This document shows positions 34,132-43,338 of a stretch of DNA of 64,000 nucleotides, one piece after another (positions within the stretch are counted from its first letter, which is position 1; every line of letters starts with the position of its first letter). The stretch is from assembly GCF_002261425.1 (NCBI RefSeq), contig NZ_NEVJ01000003.1:3596001-3660000 (forward strand). The letters run 5' to 3'. The position numbers and the translations under genes are program-made. Below the pieces are notes generated by a model. The model was not told where the DNA came from and ran no database searches. It worked only from the letters and a program-made list of their open reading frames with translations. Source of the DNA: Bordetella genomosp. 9. Lineage in GTDB: Bacteria > Pseudomonadota > Gammaproteobacteria > Burkholderiales > Burkholderiaceae_B.

Positions 34132-34986
34132 TTACCTCACGTGTTTCCAATAGGAAGCGTTCAGCCGCAGCGCCACGACCAGGAACAGGCCCAGGAAGAG
34201 CAGGACCCAGACGCCGAGTTCCTTGCGGAACTGGGCCACGGGTTCGGACATCCAGCCCAGGAAGGCGGTCAGGTCGGCGACGTCGTTGTCGAACTGTGCG
34301 GATTGCGCAGCGTTCGCAGCCTTGAAGGTGGCCGTGAAGCTTTCACCGCCGTGATAGCTCGCGACTTCATCCTTCTTGACCGTCGCATAGCCCTGGGGGT
34401 CGTACACGGTGGTAACGCGTTCCCAGCCGCCTTCCTCGCCCTTGCCTTCGGCACGGTGCATGGCGACGGTGGTCAGCTCGCGCGGACCCTGGCGTTCCCA
34501 GAGGACGTGAGGCATGCCCACATTGGGAAATACCAGGTTGTTCCAGCCCGTGGGCCGGCTTGTGTCGCGGTAGAACGAACGCAGGTAGGTGTAAATGTAG
34601 TCGATTCCGGGAGCGCCTGCAGTCTGGGACTTGGCACGGGCGATCACGGACAGGTCCGGCGGGGTCACGCCGAACCACTTCTTGGCGTCCTTGGGCGACA
34701 TGGCGATGGTCATCAGGTCGCCTACTTTCTGGCCGGTGAACAGCAGGTTCTTCTTGATCTGCTCATCGGTCAGGCCGATGTCTGTCAACTTGTTGTACCG
34801 CATCGACCCGGCGGCATGGCAGTTCAGGCAATAGTTGACGAACAGCTTGGCGCCATTCTGCAGCGAAGCCACGTCGTTGACGCGGTTCGGCGCGGTTTCC
34901 AGGGGGTATCCGCCTTCCGAGGCCAAGGCGGTGGCGCACGTGAGCATCAACGCCACGGCACCCATCAGCTTCTTGATCATGGTCAT
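34132..34986 (-). CDS. petC: Ubiquinol-cytochrome c reductase, cytochrome c1
   Basis: This 284-residue cytochrome c1 of the bc1 complex has a signal peptide (residues 1-22, ending ALA), the haem site C-x2-CH (CLNCH, about residue 53), PDLSVIARAK, and a C-terminal membrane anchor (VWVLLFLGLFLVVALRLNASYW). It passes electrons from the Rieske centre to soluble cytochrome c. It is the last gene of petA-petB-petC. Confidence 0.95.
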   Translation of the reverse strand: MTMIKKLMGAVALMLTCATALASEGGYPLETAPNRVNDVASLQNGAKLFVNYCLNCHAAGSMRYNKLTDIGLTDEQIKKNLLFTGQKVGDLMTIAMSPKDAKKWFGVTPPDLSVIARAKSQTAGAPGIDYIYTYLRSFYRDTSRPTGWNNLVFPNVGMPHVLWERQGPRELTTVAMHRAEGKGEEGGWERVTTVYDPQGYATVKKDEVASYHGGESFTATFKAANAAQSAQFDNDVADLTAFLGWMSEPVAQFRKELGVWVLLFLGLFLVVALRLNASYWKHVR

Positions 34987-35005
34987 TCCGTTATCTGTGC
35001 GGGGC

Positions 35006-36394
35006 TCAATGGGCGTGAAAGACGACGCGGTCGGGCACGGGCTTGAAACTGCCCAGCCGGCTCCATACGGGCATCAGGAAGAAGAATGCCAGGTAATAGA
35101 GCGTACCGATCTGCGAGGTCAGGTTCAGCGCCGGCGTGGGCGCCTGCGTGCCGACGTAGCCCAGGATCAGGAAGTCGACCATGAAGATGCCGTAGACCAC
35201 CTTGTGCCAGCCCGGCCGGTAACGGATGGACTTGACCGGAGACTGGTCCAGCCACGGCAGGAAGAACAGGATCACCACCGTGCCGCCCATGGTCACCACG
35301 CCCCAGAACTTGGCGTCCAGCACGCGCAGCAGCACGGCCACGATGACCAGGATGACCGGCAGCACGATGCGGGCGATGCCGCGGCCGCGGCCCTTCAGGA
35401 ATAGCGCCAGGGCGCCCAGCACCGCGGCGCCGGACAGCACCCAGGTGAAGTCGTCGGTGGTGGCCCGCAGCATGGAGTAGAACGGCGTGAAGTACCAGAC
35501 CGGCGCGATGTGCGGCGGCGTCTTCAGCGAATCCGCGGGGATGAAGTTGTTGTACTCCAGGAAGAACCCGCCCATCTCGGGACCGAAGAACACGATGGCC
35601 GCGAAGACGATCAGGAAGCCAGCCACCCCGACGACGTCATGCACCGTGTAGTACGGGTGGAAAGGCACGCCGTCCAGCGGGCGGCCGTAGCGGTCTTTCG
35701 GGCCCTTCTTGATTTCCACGCCGTCCGGGTTGTTGGAGCCGACTTCGTGCAGCGCCACCAGGTGCGCCGCGACCAGCCCGATCAGGACCAGCGGGATCGC
35801 GATCACGTGGAAGGCGAAGAAGCGGTTCAGGGTGGCGTCGGACACCACGTAGTCGCCGCGGATCCAGATCGCCAGGTCAGGCCCGATGAACGGAATGGCG
35901 GAGAAAAGGTTCACGATGACCTGCGCGCCCCAGTACGACATCTGGCCCCAGGGCAGCAGATAGCCGAAGAAGGCTTCGCCCATCAGACAGAGGAAGATCG
36001 CCACGCCGAAGATCCACACCAGTTCGCGCGGCTTGCGATAGGACCCGTAGAGCAGCCCCCGCAGCATGTGCAGGTAGACCACCACGAAGAACATCGAGGC
36101 GCCGGTCGAGTGCATGTAGCGGATCAGCCAGCCGCCGGGCACTTCCCGCATGATGTATTCCACCGACTGGAACGCGCGTTCGGCGTCGGGCTTGTAGTGC
36201 ATCACCAGGAAAATACCGGTCAGGATCTGCAGCACGAGCACCAGCAGGGCCAGCGATCCGAAGAAGTACCAGAAGTTGAAATTCTTGGGCGCGTAATACT
36301 CGGAGACGTGGGCTTTCCACGTTGCCGTAGCCGGAAAGCGCCGATCCACCCAACCCATGAAACCGGTCGATTCGACCGTCTTGTCGCCATCCAT
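35006..36394 (-). CDS. petB: Ubiquinol-cytochrome c reductase, cytochrome b
   Basis: This 462-residue integral membrane protein of the bc1 complex has the usual eight or so helices and two bis-His haem sites (helices around GGWLIRYMHSTGASMFF and FFAFHVIAIPLVLIGLVAAHLVALHEVG). The quinol-oxidation site carries PEW-equivalent HIAPVWYFTPFYSMLR. N- and C-terminal halves are fused, as in proteobacteria. It lies between petA and petC. Confidence 0.95.
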   Translation of the reverse strand: MDGDKTVESTGFMGWVDRRFPATATWKAHVSEYYAPKNFNFWYFFGSLALLVLVLQILTGIFLVMHYKPDAERAFQSVEYIMREVPGGWLIRYMHSTGASMFFVVVYLHMLRGLLYGSYRKPRELVWIFGVAIFLCLMGEAFFGYLLPWGQMSYWGAQVIVNLFSAIPFIGPDLAIWIRGDYVVSDATLNRFFAFHVIAIPLVLIGLVAAHLVALHEVGSNNPDGVEIKKGPKDRYGRPLDGVPFHPYYTVHDVVGVAGFLIVFAAIVFFGPEMGGFFLEYNNFIPADSLKTPPHIAPVWYFTPFYSMLRATTDDFTWVLSGAAVLGALALFLKGRGRGIARIVLPVILVIVAVLLRVLDAKFWGVVTMGGTVVILFFLPWLDQSPVKSIRYRPGWHKVVYGIFMVDFLILGYVGTQAPTPALNLTSQIGTLYYLAFFFLMPVWSRLGSFKPVPDRVVFHAH

Positions 36395-36455
36395 GAAGCA
36401 GCTCCTTTGCTAGTCGTGGCGTGTCTGTCTGATGCGTGCGCGCGGCGACGCCCTG

Positions 36456-37076
36456 TCAGGCCTTGTTGTCTTCATCAACCCCGACGATGATGCGGGTGTC
36501 CGATTGGTATTGGTATGGCGGCACTTCCAGGTTGTCGGGCGCGGGTACGTTCTTGAACACGCGGCCCGCCAGGTCGAAGCGGGAGCCATGGCAGGGGCAG
36601 AGGAAGCCGTCCACGCCCGGGGCGACATTATTCTGGCGATTGGGCGAGCATCCCAGATGGGTGCAGATGCCGACGCAGACGAACAGGTCTTCCTTGCGGG
36701 ACCGGTAGCCGTTTTCGGCAAACTTGGGGGTATAGCCGGGCCGCTTGGAATCGGGATCGGCGAGCAGGCCGGGGTCTTTTTTGAGTTCTTCCAGCTGCTC
36801 GGGGGTGCGGCGCAGGATCCAGACAGGCTTGCCGCGCCATTCCACGGTCATCATCTGGCCGGGCTGCAGCTGGCTGATGTCCGCTTCGACCGGGGCGCCG
36901 GCGGCCCGGGCCTTGGCGGAGGGCGCGAACGTGCCCACGAACGGTACGGCGGTTGCTACACCGGCCACGCCACCCAGGGCACAGGCCGTAGTCACCCAAA
37001 ATCGACGCGATGGGTCAGGGGGCAGGTTGACTGGTGCTGCGCCTTCGTCATCGTGATACATCGTAGTCTGACTCAT
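36456..37076 (-). CDS. petA: Ubiquinol-cytochrome c reductase, Rieske iron-sulfur subunit
   Basis: This 206-residue subunit carries the Rieske [2Fe-2S] ligands in CTHLGC and CPCHGS. The N-terminus has a twin-arginine-like signal anchor (SRRFWVTTACALGGVAG, about residues 24-40), which fits export of a folded iron-sulfur protein by the Tat system. tatABC also lie in this window. It is the first gene of petABC. Confidence 0.95.
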   Translation of the reverse strand: MSQTTMYHDDEGAAPVNLPPDPSRRFWVTTACALGGVAGVATAVPFVGTFAPSAKARAAGAPVEADISQLQPGQMMTVEWRGKPVWILRRTPEQLEELKKDPGLLADPDSKRPGYTPKFAENGYRSRKEDLFVCVGICTHLGCSPNRQNNVAPGVDGFLCPCHGSRFDLAGRVFKNVPAPDNLEVPPYQYQSDTRIIVGVDEDNKA

Positions 37077-37310
37077 CTTCCATCCTTGTTATGCCACTAC
37101 TGCGGGTCTTGCCTGGGCCGTGTAGCGTCCCCCTCCAGGGGATGTGGAATAAGCAGTGGCCCTGTACCTGGCCTTGTTGCTCCCCGGCAAGCCGGGGTGT
37201 CTTGCTACCTCCGGCGGACCGGAGTGGTGATACTTGATGATACGTAACGTCTTCGCAACCGCGTATTATAGCCTTAGCCCAATCGGGGGCACATTCACAG
37301 AGGAGCGTGT
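37077..37310. other. Divergent intergenic region petA / mscL with stable hairpins
   Basis: Three short GC-rich inverted repeats lie in what is probably the petABC leader: CCCCCTCCAGGGG near 37129-37141, CCCCGGCAAGCCGGGG near 37174-37195, and CTCCGGCGGACCGGAG near 37209-37224. AT-rich stretches near 37230-37275 may hold both promoters, but no box pair is convincing. Confidence 0.45.
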
Positions 37311-37769
37311 ATGAGTTTTCTGAAAGATTTCCGTGCCTTCGCCGTCAAGGGCAACGCCGTTGATCTTGCCGTCGGCGTAATCATCGGGGCGGCCTTCGGA
37401 AGAATCGTGGATTCTCTCGTGAAGGACATCGTGATGCCGATCATCAACTTCATCCTGGGAGGGGCGGTTGATTTTTCCAACAAGTTCATCGTGCTGTCGA
37501 TGCCGCCGAACTACAACGGTCCGATGACGTATGCCGACCTGACCAAGGCCGGCGCCAATGTTTTCGCCTGGGGCAATTTCGTCACCATCGTCATCAACTT
37601 CGTCCTGCTGGCGTTCATCATCTTCTGGATGGTGAAGGCGGTGGCGCGTGCCCGCGCGAGCATGGAAACCAAGCACGAGCCCGCCGTGGCGGCCGCGGCG
37701 CCGGCCGACGTGCAGCTGCTGCAGGAAATACGCGACATCCTGAAACAGCAGCGCGGTCCGGTTGCCTGA
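37311..37769 (+). CDS. mscL: Large-conductance mechanosensitive channel
   Basis: This 152-residue channel opens under membrane tension and releases solutes after osmotic downshock. It starts [20 protein letters not shown], followed by the pore helix [22 protein letters not shown] (TM1) and TM2 [22 protein letters not shown], then a C-terminal helical bundle. Length is normal for the family. AGAGGAG precedes the ATG. Confidence 0.96.
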   Translation: MSFLKDFRAFAVKGNAVDLAVGVIIGAAFGRIVDSLVKDIVMPIINFILGGAVDFSNKFIVLSMPPNYNGPMTYADLTKAGANVFAWGNFVTIVINFVLLAFIIFWMVKAVARARASMETKHEPAVAAAAPADVQLLQEIRDILKQQRGPVA

Positions 37770-37770
37770 T

Positions 37771-37793
37771 CGCCGGCGGCCGGCCGGCCGGCG
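37771..37793. terminator. Hairpin between mscL and the Nif3-like gene (both convergent)
   Basis: CGCCGGC and GCCGGCG form a 7-bp GC stem just after the mscL stop. The loop is itself GC-palindromic. There is no U-tract on either strand, so a bidirectional terminator is only probable. Confidence 0.45.
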
Positions 37794-37830
37794 CCCGGTG
37801 CCGCGACGCGGCCGGACGCCGGCGACGGTT

Positions 37831-38607
37831 TCAGACAGGATTGTCTATATCGACGAAGTCCACCCGGATGCCGAAGCGGCTGGCGATGGCCTGGCCCAGC
37901 GCCTGGACGCCGTAGCGCTCCGTGGCGTGGTGGCCGGCGGCAAGGAAGGCGACGCCGGTTTCCCGCGCAAGGTGCACCGTCGGTTCGGAGATCTCACCCG
38001 TGATGTAGGCATCGGCGCCGGCGTCCGCGGCATCGGCCAGCATGCCCTGGGCGGCGCCCGTGCACCAGGCGACGCGGCGGATGGGGCGTGCCGGATCGCC
38101 GACGGCCTGCGGGTGGCGGCCCAGGCGCGCACCGACCTGCGCGGCCAGGTCGCCGAAGTTCGCGATGCCCGGCGCGCTGCCCAGCCAGACCAGGTTGTCC
38201 GGTCCGCAGGTGCGCGGCAGGCCATTCGCGTCGGCGTCCGGCGCCAGCCCCAGTACCCGCGCCAGCTGGGCGTTGTTGCCCAATTGCGGATGGGCGTCCA
38301 GCGGCAGGTGGAAGGCGAACAGATTCAGGTCATGCGCCAGGGCCAACGCCAGCCGCGTGCGGCGCGGCCCGCGTACGCGCGGGTCTTCGTTCTTCCAGAA
38401 CCATCCGTGATGGACCAGCACGGTATCGGCGCCGCGTTCGATGGCGGCGCGCAACAAGGCCTCGGAGGCCGTGACCCCGGCGATAATATGGCGGATCGAC
38501 GCCTTGCCTTCCACTTGCAGCCCGTTGGGACTGTAGTCGCGGAACCGGCCCGGCTGCAGGGTCTGGTCCAGCCAGGCGGCCAGTTCGCGGGAATCGATAC
38601 TGTTCAT
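37831..38607 (-). CDS. Nif3-like dinuclear metal-centre protein (DUF34/YbgI)
   Basis: This protein of 258 residues has the NIF3 family pieces: an N-terminal DYSPNGLQVEG motif, VTASEALLRAAIERGADTVLVHHGWFW (metal-binding HH), FHLPLDAHPQLGNN, and the C-terminal FLAAGHHATERYGVQALG. Family members form hexamers with a two-metal site; the E. coli protein has been linked to GTP cyclohydrolase-like or metal-insertion roles, not settled. The ATG at 38607 gives the family start. It is divergent from the protease gene with a gap of 20 bp. Confidence 0.88.
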   Translation of the reverse strand: MNSIDSRELAAWLDQTLQPGRFRDYSPNGLQVEGKASIRHIIAGVTASEALLRAAIERGADTVLVHHGWFWKNEDPRVRGPRRTRLALALAHDLNLFAFHLPLDAHPQLGNNAQLARVLGLAPDADANGLPRTCGPDNLVWLGSAPGIANFGDLAAQVGARLGRHPQAVGDPARPIRRVAWCTGAAQGMLADAADAGADAYITGEISEPTVHLARETGVAFLAAGHHATERYGVQALGQAIASRFGIRVDFVDIDNPV

Positions 38608-38627
38608 TGCTTTACCCAAGAAAAATC

Positions 38628-39806
38628 ATGCGTCGACTCTGGCTGATATTCGCCCAGGCCGTGACGGTCAGTCTTGCCATTCTATTCGTGGTCAGCACGC
38701 TGCGGCCCGACTGGCTGCGCCTGTCCGGACCCGATACGCGGCCGTCCTCCGCGCAGCGTCCGCAAGCCGGCGGCGACCGCGATACCGGACTGGCGGCCAC
38801 GCCGCGCGCCGGCGATCTGACCTTCGCGCCGGCGGTGGTGCGGGCGGCCCCGGCCGTGGTGAACGTCTACACCGCCAAGCACGTCGACGTGCCCTTGATC
38901 CCCTTGCCCGACGACCCGGTCATCCGTGAGCTGCTGGGGCAACTGCCGGGGGTCAACCGCCGCCACGAATCGACCAGCCTGGGGTCCGGCGTGATCGTGC
39001 AGGACCGCTACGTACTGACCAACTACCACGTGGTCGAGGCCGCGGACGCCATCGAGATCGCGCTGGCCGACGGCCGCGAGGCGCGTGCCCAGGTGGTGGG
39101 CGCCGATCCCGAGACGGACCTGGCCGTGCTGAAGCTGCCCGACAGCATCGGCGCGGTGCCGGTGGCGACCTTGGGCAGCGACGCGCCCCTGAAAGTGGGC
39201 GATGTGGTGCTGGCCATCGGCAACCCCTTCGGCGTGGGCCAGACCACCACGCAGGGCATCGTATCGGCGCTCGGGCGCAGCAGCCTGGGCCTGAATACCT
39301 ACGAGAACTTCATCCAGACCGACGCCGCGATCAACCCGGGCAATTCGGGCGGCGCGCTGATCGACCAGCATGGCAACGTGGTGGGCATCAACACGGCCAT
39401 CTATTCGCAGTCCGGCGGATCGCTGGGCATAGGGTTCGCCGTTCCCATCGATACGGCGCGCTCGGTGATGGAAGAGATCATTCGTACCGGCTATGTCCGG
39501 CGCGGCTGGCTGGGCGTCGAGCCGCAGGACCTGACGCCGGACCTGGCGCGCGCCTTCAAGCTGACCAGTCCGCGCGGCGTGATCATCGCCGGCGTCATGC
39601 GCGACGGTCCGGCGGGCAAGGGGGGATTGCGCGTGGGCGACATCGTCCTGAGCATAGACGGCAACGATGTCCGCAATACGTCGTCGATGCTGGCCATGAT
39701 CGCCCTGCTCCCGCCGGGCCAGGACGTCACCCTGGCGGTGCTGCGCGGCGGCCGGCAGCTGGATCTCAAGGTCACGATCGGCGTGCGTCCCCAGCGCCCC
39801 AGGTAG
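38628..39806 (+). CDS. DegS/DegQ-type serine protease with one PDZ domain
   Basis: This 392-residue envelope protease has one N-terminal hydrophobic anchor (residues 8-24), a trypsin-like domain with the triad His in TNYHVVEA, Asp in ETDLAVLKLP and Ser in GNSGGAL, and a single C-terminal PDZ domain (about residues 285-390, RGWLGVEPQDL to VLRGGRQLDLK). One PDZ plus an uncleaved-looking anchor fits DegS, the sensor that starts the sigma-E response, better than DegP. Its end overlaps the convergent XRE gene by 35 bp. Confidence 0.88.
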   Translation: MRRLWLIFAQAVTVSLAILFVVSTLRPDWLRLSGPDTRPSSAQRPQAGGDRDTGLAATPRAGDLTFAPAVVRAAPAVVNVYTAKHVDVPLIPLPDDPVIRELLGQLPGVNRRHESTSLGSGVIVQDRYVLTNYHVVEAADAIEIALADGREARAQVVGADPETDLAVLKLPDSIGAVPVATLGSDAPLKVGDVVLAIGNPFGVGQTTTQGIVSALGRSSLGLNTYENFIQTDAAINPGNSGGALIDQHGNVVGINTAIYSQSGGSLGIGFAVPIDTARSVMEEIIRTGYVRRGWLGVEPQDLTPDLARAFKLTSPRGVIIAGVMRDGPAGKGGLRVGDIVLSIDGNDVRNTSSMLAMIALLPPGQDVTLAVLRGGRQLDLKVTIGVRPQRPR

Positions 39807-40191
39807 GACGGTCCGCCAGCAGGCGGACCAGGGCGACGACATGGCGCCGTTCGGTTTCCGAAAGCCTGGCCATCAGCATATGCAGTTCGGCGGCGTCGCC
39901 GCCGCATTCGGGGTGGTAATGATGCATGCCCGCACCGTCGCGCAGCCGCGGGCGGTCGGCCGCCGGCGCAAGGGCCAGGGGCGCCTGGTCGCCTTCGCTG
40001 AGCCAGACCATGGTGGTGTCCAGCGCACGGGCCAGGCGCGCGAGCGTGCCGAGGGCGGGCATGTAGCCCGTGTCGCGCGTCAGGATGCGATGGATGGAGG
40101 TTTGCGGTACGCCGGACAAGCGTGCCAGTTGCCGCTGGCTGCGGATCCCGCGCCAACGCATGAGGGTACGCAAGCGGTCAGCCATGGTCAT
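39772..40191 (-). CDS. XRE-family transcriptional regulator
   Basis: This 139-residue protein has an N-terminal Cro/CI-type HTH (about residues 4-60, SQRQLARLSGVPQTSIHRILTR and following). A C-terminal part of about 70 residues has the pattern HYHPECGG and a helical ETERRHVVALVRLLADR. No partner gene with a toxin-like size is adjacent. The 3' end overlaps the protease gene by 35 bp. The ATG at 40185 is an alternative start. Confidence 0.78.
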   Translation of the reverse strand: MTMADRLRTLMRWRGIRSQRQLARLSGVPQTSIHRILTRDTGYMPALGTLARLARALDTTMVWLSEGDQAPLALAPAADRPRLRDGAGMHHYHPECGGDAAELHMLMARLSETERRHVVALVRLLADRPTWGAGDARRS

Positions 40192-40255
40192 CCGTGCAAT
40201 GTACGATTGCAGTTCGGATGGCTCAAGGTGAATCGGTCCTGTTTCTGGCCCGTTT

Positions 40256-41071
40256 CTATTGGCGGGTCGTGGGCTGGCCCGGGTTGCGTTCCGCGATCGC
40301 GTTTTCGCTTTCGGGGTCGGCGGGGCTGTTCTTGGTGATCAGGCGTGCGCAGATCAGGCCCAGCTCGAACAGCAGGCACAGGGGCACGGCCAGCATGAAC
40401 TGGCTGACCACGTCCGGCGGCGTGACCACCGCGGCGATGATGAAGGCGGCAACCACGACATAGCCGCGCGCGCTGCTGAGCTTCTTGACGTCGACAATGC
40501 CGGCCTTGACCAGCAGGACCACGGCGACAGGCACTTCGAACGTGACGCCGAAGGCCAGGAACATGGTCATCACGAAGCTGAGATAGGCTTCGATATCCGG
40601 CGCCGGCGTGATGGACTGCGGGGCGAAGGTGGTGATGAAGTGGAAGACCGTCCGGAACACGACGAAATAGCAGAACGCCATCCCGGCCAGGAACAGGAAG
40701 GTGCTGGAAATGATCAGCGGCAGCGCCAGACGCTTTTCGTGGCGGTACAGGCCGGGCGCGACGAAGGCCCAGGCCTGCCACAGCACCACGGGCAGCGCCA
40801 GGACGAACGCGGCCATCAGGGTGACCTTGACGGGCACCATGAAAGGCGTGATCACGCCGGTGGCGATCATGCGCGTGCCTTCGGGCAGGGCGCGCAACAT
40901 GGGCTGCGCGAGCAGATCGTAGATCTTGGCGGCGCCGGGGAAAAAAAACAGGACGACGAAGATGACGCCGATGACGGCCACGGCACGCAGCAGCCGCGTG
41001 CGCAGCTCGACCAGGTGCGACATGAAGCTGTCTTCCTGCAGCTCTTCTTCTTGCGGTAGTTCCTGGCTCAC
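40256..41071 (-). CDS. tatC: Sec-independent protein translocase TatC
   Basis: This 271-residue inner-membrane protein with six helices is the receptor for twin-arginine signal peptides. The N-terminus has MSHLVELRTRLLRAV and the first loop FFFPGAAKIYDLLAQPML. A hydrophilic C-terminal tail of about 25 residues follows. It overlaps tatB by ATGA and is the last gene of the his-tat block. Confidence 0.95.
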   Translation of the reverse strand: MSQELPQEEELQEDSFMSHLVELRTRLLRAVAVIGVIFVVLFFFPGAAKIYDLLAQPMLRALPEGTRMIATGVITPFMVPVKVTLMAAFVLALPVVLWQAWAFVAPGLYRHEKRLALPLIISSTFLFLAGMAFCYFVVFRTVFHFITTFAPQSITPAPDIEAYLSFVMTMFLAFGVTFEVPVAVVLLVKAGIVDVKKLSSARGYVVVAAFIIAAVVTPPDVVSQFMLAVPLCLLFELGLICARLITKNSPADPESENAIAERNPGQPTTRQ

Positions 41072-41760
41072 GTTGTGCTACCGGTGGGCGATGTTGGGGA
41101 CTTGGGCGCGCCGCCGGCGGCGGGCGTGCTGGATTCCTGCGGATGCGGCGCCGCGGCCGGCGCTGTCGCGACGGCGGGTGGCGTCGCCACAGGTGCCGTC
41201 GACGTGCTTGCCGGCGGCGGTGCGTCGGTGGCCGCGGCGGCGGCTGCATCGCTTGGCGTGGCGACGGCCGCAGCCGGTGTCGCGGGCGACGGGACCGCTG
41301 GCGGGGCGGCCGACGGGGTGACCGGCAGGCCGGCGACCGGCGTCGTGCCGGCGTGGTCCGGCAAGGCGGCAGGCGATTCGGCCGGCGTTCCGGTCGGCGT
41401 TTCGGTCGGCGATGCGGCCGCGGCGGCCCCGGGCTGCATGGACACGGCGCTGGTGGCGGCCTTGGCGGCTTCGTCCAGTTCCTGGCGCAGGGCCTGGGCC
41501 GGTTCGCGCAGCGACGATTCGGCATCGCGCAGGGAGGTATGCACCGACTGCGCGGCGGTTTCCATGTCGGTCTTGAACTTGCGCAGTTCGTCCAGCTCGA
41601 TCTCGCGCCGGATATCGCTTTTCACGTCGTTGACGTAACGCTGCGCGCGGCCCAGCAGATGTCCTACCGTGCGTGCGACCTTGGGAAGGCGTTCCGGTCC
41701 GATGACGATCAGCGCAATCACGCCGATCACCATCAGTTCTGAGAAACTGACATCAAACAT
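41068..41760 (-). CDS. tatB: Sec-independent protein translocase TatB
   Basis: This 230-residue protein has a short N-terminal helix (FSELMVIGVIALIVIGPERLPKVARTVGHL), an amphipathic helix and a very long Ala/Pro/Thr-rich tail (residues ~110-230), longer than in E. coli. TatB forms the twin-arginine receptor with TatC. The start at 41760 gives MFDVSFSEL, the family N-terminus; the upstream extension is not homologous. Confidence 0.93.
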   Translation of the reverse strand: MFDVSFSELMVIGVIALIVIGPERLPKVARTVGHLLGRAQRYVNDVKSDIRREIELDELRKFKTDMETAAQSVHTSLRDAESSLREPAQALRQELDEAAKAATSAVSMQPGAAAAASPTETPTGTPAESPAALPDHAGTTPVAGLPVTPSAAPPAVPSPATPAAAVATPSDAAAAAATDAPPPASTSTAPVATPPAVATAPAAAPHPQESSTPAAGGAPKSPTSPTGSTT

Positions 41761-41891
41761 ACGACGGCCATGAAAAAGAGAGGAGGCCTCTTGCGTCCGC
41801 CAACGGCACGCTGGCGCAAGACGGGCGTCGGACACGGCGGCGGATGGTCGAGCATCCAGGCGGCACCGCGCCGCCATGCCGCCAGCCGGGA

Positions 41892-42140
41892 TCAGGAATG
41901 GGTTTTTTCCTTGGCCTGCACGTCGATGGTGTCGCCGGAAACGCGCTGCTGATGAGCGGGCTCGGCCGGGCTGCGGTCAGCCGGGTCGATCGGGTCGCCG
42001 TTGGCGTCCCGCATGCCTTCCTTGAAGCCCTTGACGGCGCCACCCAGGTCGCTGCCGAAGTTGCGCAGCTTCTTGGTACCGAATATCAAGGCCACGATGA
42101 CCAGAACGATCAGCCAATGCCAGATGCTAAAACTGCCCAT
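41892..42140 (-). CDS. tatA: Sec-independent protein translocase TatA
   Basis: This 82-residue subunit starts [21 protein letters not shown] (membrane helix), then the [24 protein letters not shown] amphipathic helix. TatA oligomers form the transport pathway for folded twin-arginine substrates. A 131-bp gap separates it from tatB. Confidence 0.94.
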   Translation of the reverse strand: MGSFSIWHWLIVLVIVALIFGTKKLRNFGSDLGGAVKGFKEGMRDANGDPIDPADRSPAEPAHQQRVSGDTIDVQAKEKTHS

Positions 42141-42155
42141 GACGGTTCTCCGTGT

Positions 42156-42524
42156 TCAAGCGTTCGGGGCTACGCGGCCTTTCCAGGGACGCGAACCGCC
42201 AATGATATGGAAATGCAGGTGCGGAACTTCCTGGCCGCCTTCCGCGCCGGAATTGGCGAGCAGGCGGAACCCGCCTTGCGCGCCCGGGTTGCAGCCGTTT
42301 TCGAGCGCCAGCCGCGGGGCCAATGCCATCATTCTACCCAACCAGCCGGCATCGTCCGCCGAGACGTCCTGCATGGACTCGATATGGCGTCGAGTGATGA
42401 GCAGCAGATGTACCGGCGCGGCGGGATTGATGTCGTGGAAAGCGACGAATTCGTCGTCTTCGTAGACCTTTTTCGCCGGGATTTCGCCGCGGCTGATTTT
42501 GCAGAAGATGCAGTTATCGCTCAT
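42156..42524 (-). CDS. HIT-family (HinT-like) nucleotide hydrolase
   Basis: This 122-residue protein has CIFCKISRGEIPAKKVYEDDEFVAF near the start and the catalytic histidine triad PHLHFHIIGG near the end. HinT-type enzymes hydrolyse AMP-linked compounds. It sits between hisE and tatA, a common place for the gene in beta-proteobacteria. The ATG at 42524 starts the family sequence. Confidence 0.93.
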   Translation of the reverse strand: MSDNCIFCKISRGEIPAKKVYEDDEFVAFHDINPAAPVHLLLITRRHIESMQDVSADDAGWLGRMMALAPRLALENGCNPGAQGGFRLLANSGAEGGQEVPHLHFHIIGGSRPWKGRVAPNA

Positions 42525-42555
42525 GTATCTCGCTCCGTGTGCCGCAGGGCTGCTG

Positions 42556-42906
42556 TCAGTCGGCGGGCCGTGCGGCTTTTTCGGCCAGCCCCGACAGGCC
42601 TTCGCGGCGCGCGAGTTCCTGCAGGACATCCTCCGGCCGCAGATTGTAATGAGTCAACGCGACAAGGCAATGAAACCAGAGATCCGCGGTTTCGCTGACG
42701 ATGCGGTCGGGTACCCCGTCCTTGGCGGCCATGACCAGCTCGGTGGCTTCTTCGCCGATCTTCTTCAGGAAGGCGTCGGGCGCCTTGGCCAGCAGTTTGG
42801 CGGCGTAGGAGGTCGACGGATCGCCGCCGCGGTCGGGCCGGCGGGTTTCCAGGGTGTCGGCGATGCGCGCCAGGACGGCGCCGCCGCGCGGGTCGATGTC
42901 GCTCAT
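42556..42906 (-). CDS. hisE: Phosphoribosyl-ATP pyrophosphatase
   Basis: This 116-residue enzyme carries out the second step of histidine synthesis (PRATP to PRAMP). The MazG-like core shows [15 protein letters not shown] and [14 protein letters not shown], with the acidic metal ligands. It overlaps hisI by four bases (ATGA). Confidence 0.93.
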   Translation of the reverse strand: MSDIDPRGGAVLARIADTLETRRPDRGGDPSTSYAAKLLAKAPDAFLKKIGEEATELVMAAKDGVPDRIVSETADLWFHCLVALTHYNLRPEDVLQELARREGLSGLAEKAARPAD

Positions 42907-43316
42907 TTGTAGATCAGCTCCGGGTCCTTCAGGACCGGGTCGGTGGTTTCCCACCGGCGTTCGCCGCCCTGCTCGTCCAGGCGGCGGAAGAAGCAGCTGG
43001 CGCGGCCGGTGTGGCAGGCGATGCCGCCCTGCTGGTCGACCTTGAGCAGCACCACGTCGCCATCGCAGTCCAGGCGCAGTTCCTTGACCTGCTGGGCGTG
43101 GCCGGATTCCTCGCCCTTGCGCCACAGGCGCTTGCGCGAGCGCGACCAGTACACGGCACGGCCGGTGGCCGCGGTTTCGGCCAGCGCGTCACGGTTCATC
43201 CACGCCACCATCAGGATCTGGCCGGTTTCGGCGTCCTGCGCGATGGCGGGAATCAGGCCGTGCGCGTCGAAAGCGACGTCGCCCAGCCAGGCAGGTTCGT
43301 TGTTCGTATCAGTCAT
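42903..43316 (-). CDS. hisI: Phosphoribosyl-AMP cyclohydrolase
   Basis: This 137-residue enzyme opens the adenine ring of PRAMP, step three of histidine synthesis. Family motifs are [30 protein letters not shown], the metal site [14 protein letters not shown], and the zinc cysteines in CHTGRASCF. The separate HisE and HisI proteins are the beta-proteobacterial arrangement. Confidence 0.95.
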   Translation of the reverse strand: MTDTNNEPAWLGDVAFDAHGLIPAIAQDAETGQILMVAWMNRDALAETAATGRAVYWSRSRKRLWRKGEESGHAQQVKELRLDCDGDVVLLKVDQQGGIACHTGRASCFFRRLDEQGGERRWETTDPVLKDPELIYK

Positions 43317-43338
43317 AGCGGCACCGCTTCGGGGGGAA

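Noticed and set aside
38628..39806. Calling the protease DegP
   Set aside because: It has only one PDZ domain and an uncleaved-looking N-terminal anchor, which fits DegS better.
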